From contig NW_003314290.1 in the NCBI RefSeq assembly GCF_000143415.4, positions 62,001 through 126,000 on the forward strand: a DNA stretch of 64,000 nt, given 5' to 3'. Shown piece after piece: positions 1 through 10,964 of this stretch (position 1 is its first letter; each line of letters starts with the position of its first letter). Source of the stretch: Selaginella moellendorffii (lineage: Eukaryota > Streptophyta > Lycopodiopsida > Selaginellales > Selaginellaceae). The notes under the pieces are model-generated. The model searched no databases. It saw nothing but the letters and a program-made list of their open reading frames with translations, and was not told the origin of the DNA. The position numbers were made by a program, and so were the translations under genes.

Positions 1-772
1 TAAAGCCCAAGAAGCAAAGTTGGACTGACATTGTAAAAGAGAAGGAGAGTGCCATAAGAAAAGGCACTATTGGTAGCATCTCTAGCCAATGTCAAGGGAA
101 AAGATGCCCAAGAGTGTGTTTGTATTTGTTCTGTGGATATTGGTTCTTTACACAAGCTCAGGGCCACTGTGTTGCCATGAGATTCTCTCTAGAGGACATT
201 CCATGATCTAAGTCTCAAGAATCATGGTAAATGCCTTTAAACATGGGCTTGGAGAGTTTTATGGCAGTGGCTTCTGGGTGCGTGGGGATCAACCCCATGA
301 GATTCGTTATGATCTACAGTTGTTCTGGAGCTCTTCCAGTGCGTGGAGAGTGGCTGGGCGCAGAGGGCCGCAGATACCCGCGAAGGGAATTCATGCGAGT
401 TGGGCGCCTGCCAGACAGGCGGCCCAAGAGCAGAGGAGGCTATGGGGACGAGTTCGACTGTTCTACTCTGTTGGATGGTACAAGCGATCGCTGTTAACTA
501 GAAAACATTAATTTAACTGCTATATGAATCACTCAGATCTCTCGCAATGGCATCACAAACCAGAGCGGCCATGTCGTGGTTGATGTTCTTCACGCAAATG
601 GTTGATCTGCTCGGAAGAGCCGGATGGCGCTGTGAAGCACGCCTGGAGAGCCTTCTTCCGAAACCTGGATGTCTTTACTTGGTTACATGTAAGCTGCAGA
701 GCGTGTCAAAAGTCTGTGGTGCGGCAGGAAACCTGCTTGCTCCACCGGATAATCGTTTGAAATTTGCTGGTA
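1..772. other. Intergenic, 3' flank of PIGW; donor of an inverted duplication
   Basis: No gene is supported here; the short open frames look random. From about 155 onward the sequence has a recognisable but diverged inverted copy at about 28.2-30.26 kb. For example, the stretch near 180-245 (AGAGGACATTCCATGATC) is matched in reverse complement near 30,185-30,260, and 540-700 is matched by 29,215-29,500. In this window the stretch is simply downstream of the PIGW stop codon. Confidence 0.6.
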
Positions 773-934
773 CTACCAAAACTTCGCTCGAATTTTGTAG
801 ACTTTGAACATAGCGACTATGGCAACAAGAAGTGCCATGTAGCCAACCACGATGACAACCGAAAGGCCTGGAAGAACAAATATCGTGTCCATGGACAGGT
901 TCACCAGACCAGTGAGTACGTTTGCCTGTAAGGA

Positions 935-990
<56 letters not shown>

Positions 991-2862
991 GAAAGTATTG
1001 CTTGCTGCTCACCACTAAGAATGTCAATAACATATTGTCGTCGACGGCCTCTACAAGGACGAGTTTTGATGAGAGAAACGCTTCCGCCGAGGCAAAGATG
1101 GCCATAACCTGTCAACAATGTATGCGTTAGAGCCTATATGGTGCAAAAATATATTGGTGAAATGGTAAGATACCTCTAAGTTTTGGGCGAGGACAAACAT
1201 CACGTACGCCATGTTACACTGGCCACAAAGAAGGATTTTGAGATGCATTAGCAAATCACGGAGTATACCGTGCGGCGTGAAACGTTCTCTACGATTGAGT
1301 CAAGCACCACAACCAAAAGCCTGCACAAAAACAAGAGTTAATAGCGAGGTATTAGCAAAGATAGACTTCACCACAGAGCCCCATCAAGAAGCCAAAGCTC
1401 CGCTATGCTTAGCCAGCGGCTGTTTTCATTTGAGGACGAAGCTATCCATTTCAAGAAGCCTCCCGGATTGAAAAATATGTGTTGTCCAAGATGGACAGAC
1501 AGGAGGTACAAGCTCCAGTATCCTGATATCAGCAGCATCAGAAGAGTTCCAGAAAGCGAGTTCTTTACCAAAGATGCTGAAAATGCCTTCTTTGTTCAAA
1601 TCAACAAGTCCGGAACTCCTGTGCGGGGAAAGAATGTAATCTTTTAAACCGCAGCGAAGGGTGAACTGATGCACTGACATAAGAGTGTCAAAACAAACGA
1701 CACATTCCACCAAAACGAGCGACCAACCTGACAGTATGCCAAGCCCAAGATATCCACAATACGAAACAGGCATGCGAATTACTGAAGTAAGAAGAGAAAC
1801 AGCCGCCAAAGTGAAGAAAAAGTTCCAGTGGACGCCATATTCCCCTACGTGAACCTGAACAAACCAATAAGTTTCACCATTTGCAATTGAGTCACAAAGA
1901 AAAACCTGATAATCTGCTCCTTTCGTCGCTATAAGTCTCGCAAAACCCAGAGCCAGCAATGGACTCACGCTTTTAAGAATGTCCACGGTTCTAGTCCTTC
2001 TGAAACAGGAAACAAAGAAAGAAAAGGAGGCTTTTACATGACATCTACAACGAGAAAGGTTACGTACAGAAGATCTCGACTTCTTGCTTGTCTGGAGACT
2101 ATAGCATTCGCAGCAACAAACGATCCAACGCCTAGATCCATCTGGGAAACTTTCACTATCCATCAAACGAAGATCCATCGACTCACCAAGCCAGTGCCAT
2201 AAGTCTCGGTCTTGGCATATCTGCGAGGAAAAGCAGTGAAGTCCACAGCTAGGATTGTAACGCAAGTAACCAGTATCTGCAAGTTTAGGAGCATAAGTTG
2301 CGGACAAACGAGCCAAAACACGTACCATAATAAATCTATAGTATGTCAGGAACGGCCTTTTGAATGGAATAGAAGAGGACTTTAGCTTTTCTCGCTCCAG
2401 AAATGGCAGGAAACTACTCATTCCCAAGAGAATGGAAACGAGAAGCGCGATTCCATAAACTTTGTCCGCAAACACCTGTTAAGAAAGAAGATCTCGTGAG
2501 AAAACGATCACTAAAACCACGGATCTTACCGTGAGGCTCAAGACGGTAGGAAGAACAATGAAAGTAAAATCCAAAGCGAGGCATGTCCAAAAACCCTTTT
2601 GTGGCAAGATTGCAAAGCTCCGGAGAATAACAAGGGCCTGCAATCATTCTTCCACCAGAGCTTCATCTCACAAGGAAACAGAAGAAACAAAGATGTAGGT
2701 ACCGGTATGAGCGCCGAGAGTGCCGCAATCTCGATCTTGGAAGAGCCTTGCAAGTTGCTCACAAACCTGAGGAAGATATCACGCTTGGAATGATCAAAGG
2801 CGAGGGAAACCGAGGCGCGCTTACTCTTCTTTCAAATGCTTGTTTGGATTGAGCTGCCCCAT
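773..2862 (-). CDS. PIGW: PIGW/GWT1-like glucosaminyl-phosphatidylinositol acyltransferase
   Basis: Multi-exon gene for the ER multi-pass enzyme that acylates the inositol of GlcN-PI during GPI-anchor synthesis. The start at 2862 ([13 protein letters not shown]) splices to [16 protein letters not shown], matching the family N-terminus (KEEFVxNLTGSS). Diagnostic blocks follow in order: [10 protein letters not shown], then [16 protein letters not shown] after a short intron; ADYQ joined to [18 protein letters not shown] (the family hallmark); [10 protein letters not shown] followed by YWSLYLLSV; and the C-terminal [16 protein letters not shown] ending in KIRAKFW. Introns are about 50-65 bp with GT-AG ends; the last one contains a 24-unit TC microsatellite. 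DET1 lies 265 bp upstream on the same strand. All family blocks are in frame after splicing, so the gene looks functional. Identification is from recalled family motifs. Confidence 0.92.
940..987. repeat. (GA)24 dinucleotide microsatellite in the last PIGW intron
   Basis: An uninterrupted GA/TC run of 24 units. On the minus (gene) strand it reads (TC)n and lies directly before the acceptor (CACTGTTCCTTACAG followed by the ANVLTG exon), so it forms the polypyrimidine tract of that intron. The diverged inverted copy of this intron near 28,030-28,055 has only CTTCTCTCAC at this place. Confidence 0.95.
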
Positions 2863-3127
2863 CGTCGAATCCACGAATTCACGCTCTCACATCGCCGAAT
2901 TATAACCTAATTTTAAGACGCTTGACTTAGATTGACTTCGCTTAAATCGAAATCAAGCAGTGAATTATAGCAAAAAAACTATTACAACGCTAGTAAATTA
3001 CTATTTGATTTGATGCATTGCTAACACGTTATATTTGTGAAAGCCAAAAATCACGATCTCATAGAAAACAGAAAAATCCAGAGCTGAGAACTATACGCTA
3101 GAGAATGTTTACAGTCAAGAGCGAGGG

Positions 3128-5968
3128 TCATTTCCTGAAGTGGAAGTTAACAACCGACGCTTGGAGGAAGGATTGCTGAATCGATATAGCAAACGGAAAA
3201 ATTGGATGGAACACGAACGCAGCAACTCGCTTGATCCGAGTCTCGTTGGCACCATTCTCTGGACCTGCAATTTTTTTTTATTGCGAGTGTTAGAATGACT
3301 CACTTCTTGCGTTGCTTGGAGCAAATAGCGTACCTGGATTGATCTTGAACTTCAAAATGTGTGGTCTCCTTCGAGATAGGAACTTGATAGGATGCTCCAT
3401 GGAAGGCTTGTGTCGATCAGTAGCAGAGATAAGCTGTCCATGAAGGCTGTGTGAGTGTAGTGGAGAAGCAGCACGAAAAAAGAAAAATAGCCTTTACCTT
3501 CTCATCAAAATGGAAGAGTGAATGGTCGAAATACACAGAAGGGCTTTGGGACTGAGAGTTTACTGGCAACGATGCAAGTGTACGCCTAGCAATCTGAGAG
3601 AAAAAGGCAGTGGTTTACAGAAAAAGACGTAGCTTACGGGTGCGAAGCTGTTCGCTTTGTTGCTGGCTTTGGTATTGATGCAGGCTACTTTTTGCTCACG
3701 GCTTTGCTCTCGCACAAACACGTTGTTTGAAAACGATGTCACGTAGTTCATGTACACGGGGTAGCGTTGTGCGGAGCGAAAGTGATCCGCGAAGTTCTCA
3801 AACAGCTGGAGCAATTCTAGGGAAGAGTTCTGCAAGAAAAAGACCTCAGATCAACAGCACAAAATGGTCTCTCGATCCAAGCTACCTGTTGGAACTCCAA
3901 AATCTCCGTAGTCTCAAAGTTGTATACCACGAAAAATGCAAGCTGCTGAGAAACATCACAGCTCCGAGAAATCTGCACAAGAAACAAGCTAACACATCAC
4001 ATTCCTGCTAATGACACGAGCAAAAGATACGGACCACTCCATCCGCACTGCCAAACTTAATCAGCAAATGGTAGCGGTCCAAGAATTGCACCTGCTAAAC
4101 GGGATAAAAAATGGAAATAATGGCAGCCAGTGTTTTACCTTCCACATCACCAGCTCCGTGTAATGCTGAAAGTGGTAGTAAAAACGTTTCAAGCGTTGCG
4201 CTCGCTGCAAAGTCACCTTCAACTCAAACTCAGCCAAATCTCAGCAAGCAAAAATACCTGGACATGATCGTCGTCATGCTCAAGAATACTTCGGAATATA
4301 AAAGAAAGGAGCCGCTGTTTAATACCGCCCAGCACCGGCGGTCCTGTTTCGGATGATGAATTGGATTGCTCTCGACCAGACCTTGCGTTACTTTCACTTA
4401 GACTTCTAGGAAAAGCTCTCGGCAAACTGTGAACGACGTCATTCCTGCTGCTGGTGACAGGCGTGGAAACATTTGTAGTCGTAGCTTCAATGCTGCTGCT
4501 ATGATGATCCCGTGAGTGAGCATACGCCGGCTCCCAAATATTTCTACCTCCACTTACGTGCCTGCTTCCACTCGAGGAGACAGGAGTCACATTTTGGCCA
4601 GCTTCTCCCGTTGTTCCCAAAGTTAATCCAGATGAGTCGTCAACATGACCAAGCTCACTTCTAGCTTCAAAATCTTGCTGGTGTGGTGTCCTGCTACTCA
4701 GGACGAAATCCGTCCGTCTCTGCGCGTTTGCATTGTTGACGCTGCTCTGCTGGTTCTGGTCGCCGTGACGAGCACCCGTCATGTCATAGGATAATATCAA
4801 AGGTGTATAAGCTGTATAAGTCATTGGCAACTCGGTGACGCCTTGAGAAGATGTGCCAGCCCCAGAAGAAGAGGCACCAAGCAGCCCTCTGAAATAGCAC
4901 TCGAAATCGGATCCGACGGGAATGTGGCTGGAGTCATGATCATTATAGTTCCTTGAGTTCCTGTCGTCGCGAAGGATCTTGGAATCCTTCTCCAAGCTGG
5001 TTCTCGACTCCGTAGTCTCGTTCTCTTTATGTAGGACAGCTTGTGTGCTCTGATACCATGCTTCTTTCTGCAACACATTGTTTGTTTTAAGATTTACAAA
5101 GCAGATGACTCCTAGCTAACTTACTTGAGTTTGAGAACTGACGAGAAGCTCGTCATCTTCCTGGCAAAAGTCGCCAACACTTCGCACATCTACAAAAGTG
5201 CCAGAATCTCTTATCTGCAGGATGTGAACGCATTGGAATCGAACCGAAAGAATCGCCAAAAGATCCTCATACATGAACACCCCCATGTTGTGAGATAAGT
5301 GGATGAAATCGTCATGATAGATACGATCATCCGTGATAATACCATCCGCTAATCTGGAAAGAAACCAACACAAAAGTTATTAATTGCATCGTTTACGTTT
5401 CCATTTGCAAGCTCACCTCACAGCCAGAATTCTTATTTTCTCAATCGATGGCACGCCTGGAACGGCTCCTTGAACCGAAGCTGCATCAGCGTCAGGGCCC
5501 GTAGATGTTGCGAACAGTCCATAGACTCCATTCTCCGTCGTCAAGAAAAAATCCTTACAAATAGTCTCAGTTCCCGTGGCCAAAGCAACACAATAAAGCT
5601 CCGTGAAGAAGCTCTCGAACTTTGCTGCTTTCGGAGGGAGCTCGGCATCTTCAGCTTCACCTTTGACGCAAAAATTCAACCAGTTGAAACGATAAACCAC
5701 CAGGTGCTGGAAGCTTCGAGTGAAAGCTATCAAGTACTGGCCGTCGTTGGTGAATTTGCGGAATGTATGATCGGGACACTCCACATCGTAGACAGTATGA
5801 CTTGGTACAATATTCTCGTACAAAGTCCTCACCGTGTGCAACTGCGAAGAAGAATAGAAGGAAATACAGTATCCCTGTTTCCTTGCATCATACCTGAGAG
5901 CCAGAAGGTTTGCAACTTAGTTGTCGATTGAACAGCCTGTGAGTGATATTCTCACTCCGTTTCACCAT
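3128..5968 (-). CDS. DET1: DET1 (DE-ETIOLATED 1) light-signalling repressor
   Basis: Nuclear protein that works with DDB1 and COP10 in the CUL4-linked complex repressing photomorphogenesis. The start at 5968 gives MVKRSENITHRLFNRQLSC, then a short intron, then LHTVRTLYENIVPSHTVYD, VECPDHTFRKFTNDGQYLIA, ICKDFFL, GLFATST and PGVPSIEKI. Later exons give LSHNMGVFMYEDLLAILSVR, ILQIRDSGTFVDVR and CQEDDELLVSSQ. A long exon at about 4219-5076 carries a Ser/Gly/Asn-rich, poorly conserved insert before IKQRLLSFIF. The last exons give ILKFKINPG joined to GPENGANETRIKRVAAFVF, HPIFPFAISIQQ and the end VVNFHFRK, then the stop at 3128. All conserved blocks occur in the expected order. Upstream is a 2.7 kb region without recognisable genes. 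Confidence 0.94.
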
Positions 5969-8650
5969 TCGAGCCGGAAAGAGAAGCCTCTTTACAAGGA
6001 CTTCTGCTGAGAAGAACGAGGCGGGAGGGAAAATGAAGAGCGGCTGCCATACCCATAAAAGAGAAGATCTCGCCGCTGGAGCCTCAACTCGCCGTTCATA
6101 ACAAGCTACTCATAGCGATAGCAATGCTTTCCTGCCACAAGACGGAAAAACAATCAGCAATGCAGAAAACCCAGGAACCACGGCACAACCGGAGAAGAGG
6201 CACGGATCACAGGCACATGAGAATACGGTGGAGGCGAAAAGAGGAGAATGCTGTTGCCCACCTGATTCCACGCTGCTGGCCTTGATATCTCTCTTTCTTC
6301 CAGTCCTCTCTCTCTTCTCTGTGGTGGATGTAGACCCTTGAATTGATAGCCTCTAGAATGGCATCTTTTGGGCGGAGGGGATAGAAGGCTACCGGAAAAG
6401 AGCTCTTTTCCTCCTCACTCCTGCCTTTTAGATCTACAAAGCAATCTACAGCACAAAAACCCCGTAAATAAAAGCCGCGTGGACCGAAAAAAAGGAAAGA
6501 GGAGTGTACGAATTTTTTTTGTTTTCCTAAGATCACCTTGCAAAGATGTCGTCTCAAGTTCACTGGCTGCAATGAGCCATCCATCTGTATGTGACGGAAA
6601 GGTTAAGCCACCGCTTTCTTTCTAAACATAGACGAGGAAACCCACCGTTCGTTTTTTGACTTATCTTCGCCAAGTTGTATCATATCAGATGTTACGTATC
6701 AAGCGCTGCGAATTTTCAGTGATCACAAATGCCAGCTTTCAACGAACGAAGGCACAACTTACCCAAACCAGCTTGTCTTTGTCTTTTCCTGGAATACAGA
6801 AGGAACAGTCTGCGTGCTGCTACATTACGGGCAAAGATGAGAAGAAAACCAACCAGAAGCTGTGAAATCTCACCACGAAAGCTAGCTTTACACAAAGCTG
6901 GAATATGCATTTGGTACTCCCGTGGACAGCGACGGAGACATTGCATTTACACCCTTGACCATCCTGCCCCCACAGCACAGAAAGCACGTTTCGCAAAAAA
7001 CCGCAAGCTTACAAACCAAGAAATATACGTGCCTGCAGCTTGCCTGCAGCTTGCCTGCAGCTGTCATGGGGACTGGCCCTTGTACATAACTCCGCAACCG
7101 ATGGAACAACGTCCGCGTCTCTGCGAGAAAACACAATTAGCCTCTCCTCCCCGCTTTGCGTCTCAACAGGGAGGAGCGGCTTACTGCTTGCTTAGTAACA
7201 GATGGCGGTCTCAATCGGCCCTGCAAAAGGTAGGAAGACGATGAGAAATGGAAAGAAAAAGCTCATAAAAGCACGTTACAATCTCTCGCCGTAAAAGGGA
7301 CTACTCTCTTTGCCGAGAAAACAAGCAACAGAATCTAAGCCACTGGACAGCCACACGTTGAACAAAAGATTCATAACCATCTACGTGTTCAGCTACCATC
7401 CATGAGAAACTCATTTGACACTCTCTGCCAAAAGCCACACCCAACCGATCCAATCCAATCCAATGGAGTCCGACCATCCTGTACACCGACCAGCAGTAGA
7501 CTCTACGGGCTAAGTGAAAAAGATATCCACCTGGAATATATGACCACCGCTCTCGCCTTTAATCGAGACGTGTAGCGCCCACCAAACCACCAAAAGCTTG
7601 AGCGCCCTTGAATAGATAAGGTGACATGGTACCATTACCACCAAGCGCTCCTGACTGGCACTGTTCACAAGCACAACAAACGTTAGCTCCACGAAAAAAA
7701 AAACAAAAACGAGTGACTACAGAAGTCTCACTGTTGCAAAGGCCAGTGAATTGGTGGCCCTGCACTCGAACGTCATCGCGCGCACTGGACAGAAAAAGAA
7801 GTGCTTTCGGAACATTATCGGTTAAGTAAGCCAAAAGAGAGAAACAAACTGTCATAAAAAAACAGATGTCTTACAAGCTTGGCTGTTTCATTTGCTAGAA
7901 TGCGATTCCATGGTCTCCAATGCCCCGAGAATCGCTGCCACCTGAGATCAAAACAAAAGCAAACCTCTTGAGCAAGAAGTTGAAAAAGACAGATTTGTTT
8001 AAGACCGGCATAGCGCTCCAAGGTAAAGACCGAGATGACGGCGGCTCTAAGAAGATTTAAAACGCTACCCCTGTGGAAACAACCTTCGCTATTGGAAAGG
8101 CATGCCACTAGAGAAAGTCAAAGGTACCTGTGAGCGAAACGTTAGCGAGAGCATAAAAACAAGAGCTTCTTGCCTTTTGATTTGCCCCGGCTTTCCTGAA
8201 GAGAGCAAAGACGAAACATGATAGGCCGATCCACCGCGAAATGAAGCACAAGAACACCTCAAACAAGGAAAACATGAGTGTTTTCGTCGATAACGAGAAG
8301 CTGACGATCGTTTGATCTAGAAACGAAGAACTCGGTCACACTGAGAATCACTTAAGGACCTAGATGTCTAGAAGTGCTGGGAATCACGGCTACGATTACA
8401 CGCCAAGCAAGACAATGCCGCTTACCCCAAGCTCTGCCCGAATTCTCCTGCGATTCCTTCGATCGATGCGCTCGCTTTGATCGCTACGCTTGCAGACACG
8501 TGCTGGTGATCAAGCGGAGTCCATCGCGGCAGCGCCTAGAGATCGAAGGCGCAAGACGCTTACCCTAGACCTTCTTCTTTAAACCCTTACGTTTTAAAAC
8601 CCTTTAGTAAAGCACATAGATTCGTGTTTCCTTTCTCTGTGGCGATCGAA
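5969..8650. other. Intergenic region between DET1 and the DRP4 gene; no gene recognised
   Basis: About 2.7 kb. Open frames of up to about 170 codons exist on the plus strand, but none shows a recognisable domain, and frames on both strands are equally unremarkable. Two small tandem repeats are present: three exact copies of an 11-mer (TGCCTGCAGCT) at 7030-7062, and ATCCA-type repeats at 7448-7464. The stretch probably holds the DET1 promoter and 5' UTR and the DRP4 3' end. A short unrecognised transcript cannot be excluded around 7.8-8.1 kb. Confidence 0.6.
7030..7062. repeat. Three perfect tandem copies of an 11-mer (TGCCTGCAGCT)
   Basis: Three exact consecutive copies, read directly from the sequence, each containing a PstI-type CTGCAG palindrome. 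No function is evident; replication slippage is the simplest origin. Confidence 0.9.
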
Positions 8651-10674
8651 TCAGATCGTGGTCGCTGCTAGGATTGTGCGATTCGACACCTCGAGAACTT
8701 CCAGCTTCTTCTGGAGCCTCTCTCGCTTGTACTGGAGCTGCGTGTCCTCGGCCATGAGCTCCATCAACTTGTCCCGCGACGCAAAGCTCTTCATCACCAC
8801 CGTCTCAAACTCCCCGATCAGCGACTTGTCCAGCGAGTACCGCAGATGCATTGGAACCTCGTCGCAAAGCCTGTTCTTGATCACCTCCATGTACGAATCC
8901 AAGCTGTTCTTCATCTCCCTCATCGTGGAGCTGGAGCTGGAGGATTTGGAGTACATCCTGTTCTTGGACAACTCGCAAGAATCCATCTCCGATACCGCCA
9001 AGAGCTGCTTCTTCTCGACCAGCTCCATGTACTTTGGATTGAGAGTGAAGGTGATGGTGGTCTCCTTCTCGAGCTTGTCCTGGACGAACTCCTTGCACGC
9101 CGACTGGGATTTTTCGAGCACGCCTTGCATGTTCTTCTTGAGCAGTGCTTCGGGTACCCCTCGGTTTTCTTGCTGATCACTGGCATCACCACCTGGGCTG
9201 CGTAGTTGTGAACCTCGTCAACCGTGGCAATGCTCGGCTCATGGAACTCCTTCACGTTGTAGGCCACCATTTGCTTGAGCACCGATGACTGGAGAATGTT
9301 TGGCAGCGTCACGCCTTTGGCCTCGTGAAGGAGCTCCTCCAGCTTTCTCTGTGACCCGGAGCTTGAAGAGCCTTCGTCTCCATTAGAACGGATCTGGCTG
9401 GAGAGCTTGACGAAATACTCGTGGAGCCGAGCAGCGTAGTTCATCTGCTTGTCGTCGGGAAACTCGGGTAGAGAATCACCAGCGAGAAGCCTCTCGAGTG
9501 ACCTCCGGATGCTCTGGTAGCAGTCCATGGCCAGAGGCAGCGCCGACTCGGAGTCTGCTACGCGCTGAGGGAGAGCATCCAGGTCTCTCCTCACGGCGGT
9601 CAGTGCACTCCGGATGTTCCCCACGAGTTTCGGTAAGTTCTTCCGCAAGCTATCGGCTTGAAACTCTGTCAACCGCTTCGCAAGTTGACGGATGCCCAGC
9701 ATGCTCTCGGGTAAGTCTCTGAGATGGGGATCAGTTCGAAAGAGCTCGGCTTCCCTGTCTCTGCCTTCCTCATGAGTTTCATCACCTATCCTGTTTCGGA
9801 CACATATGTATCCCAAGCCGATGCCGACCACGTCCGCCATCACCTTCTCCTTCAAATCCTTCGGCGACATATCCACTTTGGTGACGACGGCCATAGTCCT
9901 TTCACCCTCCCTGTCAACCTGCCTTGACATGAGAATCGATTCGCAAGTTGGGAAATCCACCGTCGAGCAGATGACGTTGAGGATAATTGTTTCCTTCGGA
10001 GAAATGTATTCCTGTATGATCTTCTTTATCTGCTCCTCGATGTCCTCGGGTTGGCCATGGACGGGAACTCTAGTAATGCCAGGAAGATCGATCATTGTCA
10101 AGTCAGGAGCACCCGGCTTGGTTATGTGCAGCGATATCGGCTTGTTGACAATGTGCTTGTCTCCGGCAAGCTCGATAGTAGCTTCCACAACTGCCGCAGA
10201 GATCTCAGCTTCCTCGATAACCCGCTTCTTGCCACCGTACTGAATAACTACCTGGTGAGACTGATCAGTGACGGAGGTATTTTGAAGCCGCAGGACTAGA
10301 GGCACTCGTGTCACGACGCCTTGGCCGCGGGGTAAGTCCACCTGAGCGAGTGACTCCAGGACGCTGCTTTTGCCACTCGACTGGTCCCCGACAACAACTA
10401 TAGTTGGAAGCTTGATACCTTCCTCCGCGACGGACAGCTGCCTCAGCGTGTCGACAGCATCCAGCAAAGAACGAACATTCTCGTTGAACGGTGTCTGCAA
10501 TGCGCATTCCTCTGGTGTCCGCCTGCTTCTATACCTTTCCATGATAGCCATTCTGTCGGGATCGATTGGCGACGAGATGCTTTCCTGCAATACAAACTTC
10601 GAAAACGAAAACTTGGATATATCACTTACCCAGTTTGACAACGCAGAGCTCACTGCACTTCCAAGTCGCCTCAT
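8651..10674 (-). CDS. Dynamin-related GTPase, DRP4/Mx-like type, with an apparent 1-base frameshift
   Basis: Large GTPase of the dynamin superfamily, of the plant DRP4 type, which lacks PH and proline-rich domains. The start at 10674 gives MRRLGSAVSSALSNW; a 45-bp GT-AG intron then leads to ESISSPIDPDRMAIMERY. The GTPase domain shows G1 GDQSSGKS, the switch-I region GVVTRVPLVL, G3 DLPGITRVPV and G4 TKVD. The middle domain follows (QADSLRKNLPKLVGNI), then a C-terminal GED-like region (SRDKLMELMAEDTQLQYKRE). Between VISKKTEGYP and LLKKNMQGVLEK, near 9150-9161, the frame changes; one missing C in a C-run would explain it. CDS length minus the intron is 1979 nt, exactly one short of 660 codons. 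Without correction the protein loses its GED and ends in a basic frameshifted tail. It could be a young pseudogene or an assembly error. Confidence 0.88.
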
Positions 10675-10964
10675 CGGTAACAAAGAAAGTCGAGACAGAA
10701 CCTCAGCAGAAGTGAACGTTGACTATCACCGAATCTCCGAACTCTTTATCCTCCTCAAAACAATATCAGTGATCCTCGAAGGATGTCAAGATATTAATAG
10801 ATACATCCGTCCAGAATTAAAACCGCCGAACCGATTTTCTAGCATAAACAAGATGTGACTGCTTGAAATGACATGCATTACAGAAGAACGTGAAGACACG
10901 CTGCAAGCACACTCGCAAATACAGAAGGGAAGTATGTACCTCGCAGTAGTCTTAGTAGCGGAGC

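Noticed and set aside
6729-7244. 171-codon plus-strand frame between DET1 and DRP4
   Set aside because: No recognisable motif, mixed basic composition, and it spans the 11-bp tandem repeat. It looks random.
9131-9190. A hidden intron explaining the DRP4 frame change
   Set aside because: A GT...AAG interval of 44 bp exists but lacks a CAG-type acceptor and would remove conserved residues; a one-base deletion fits better.
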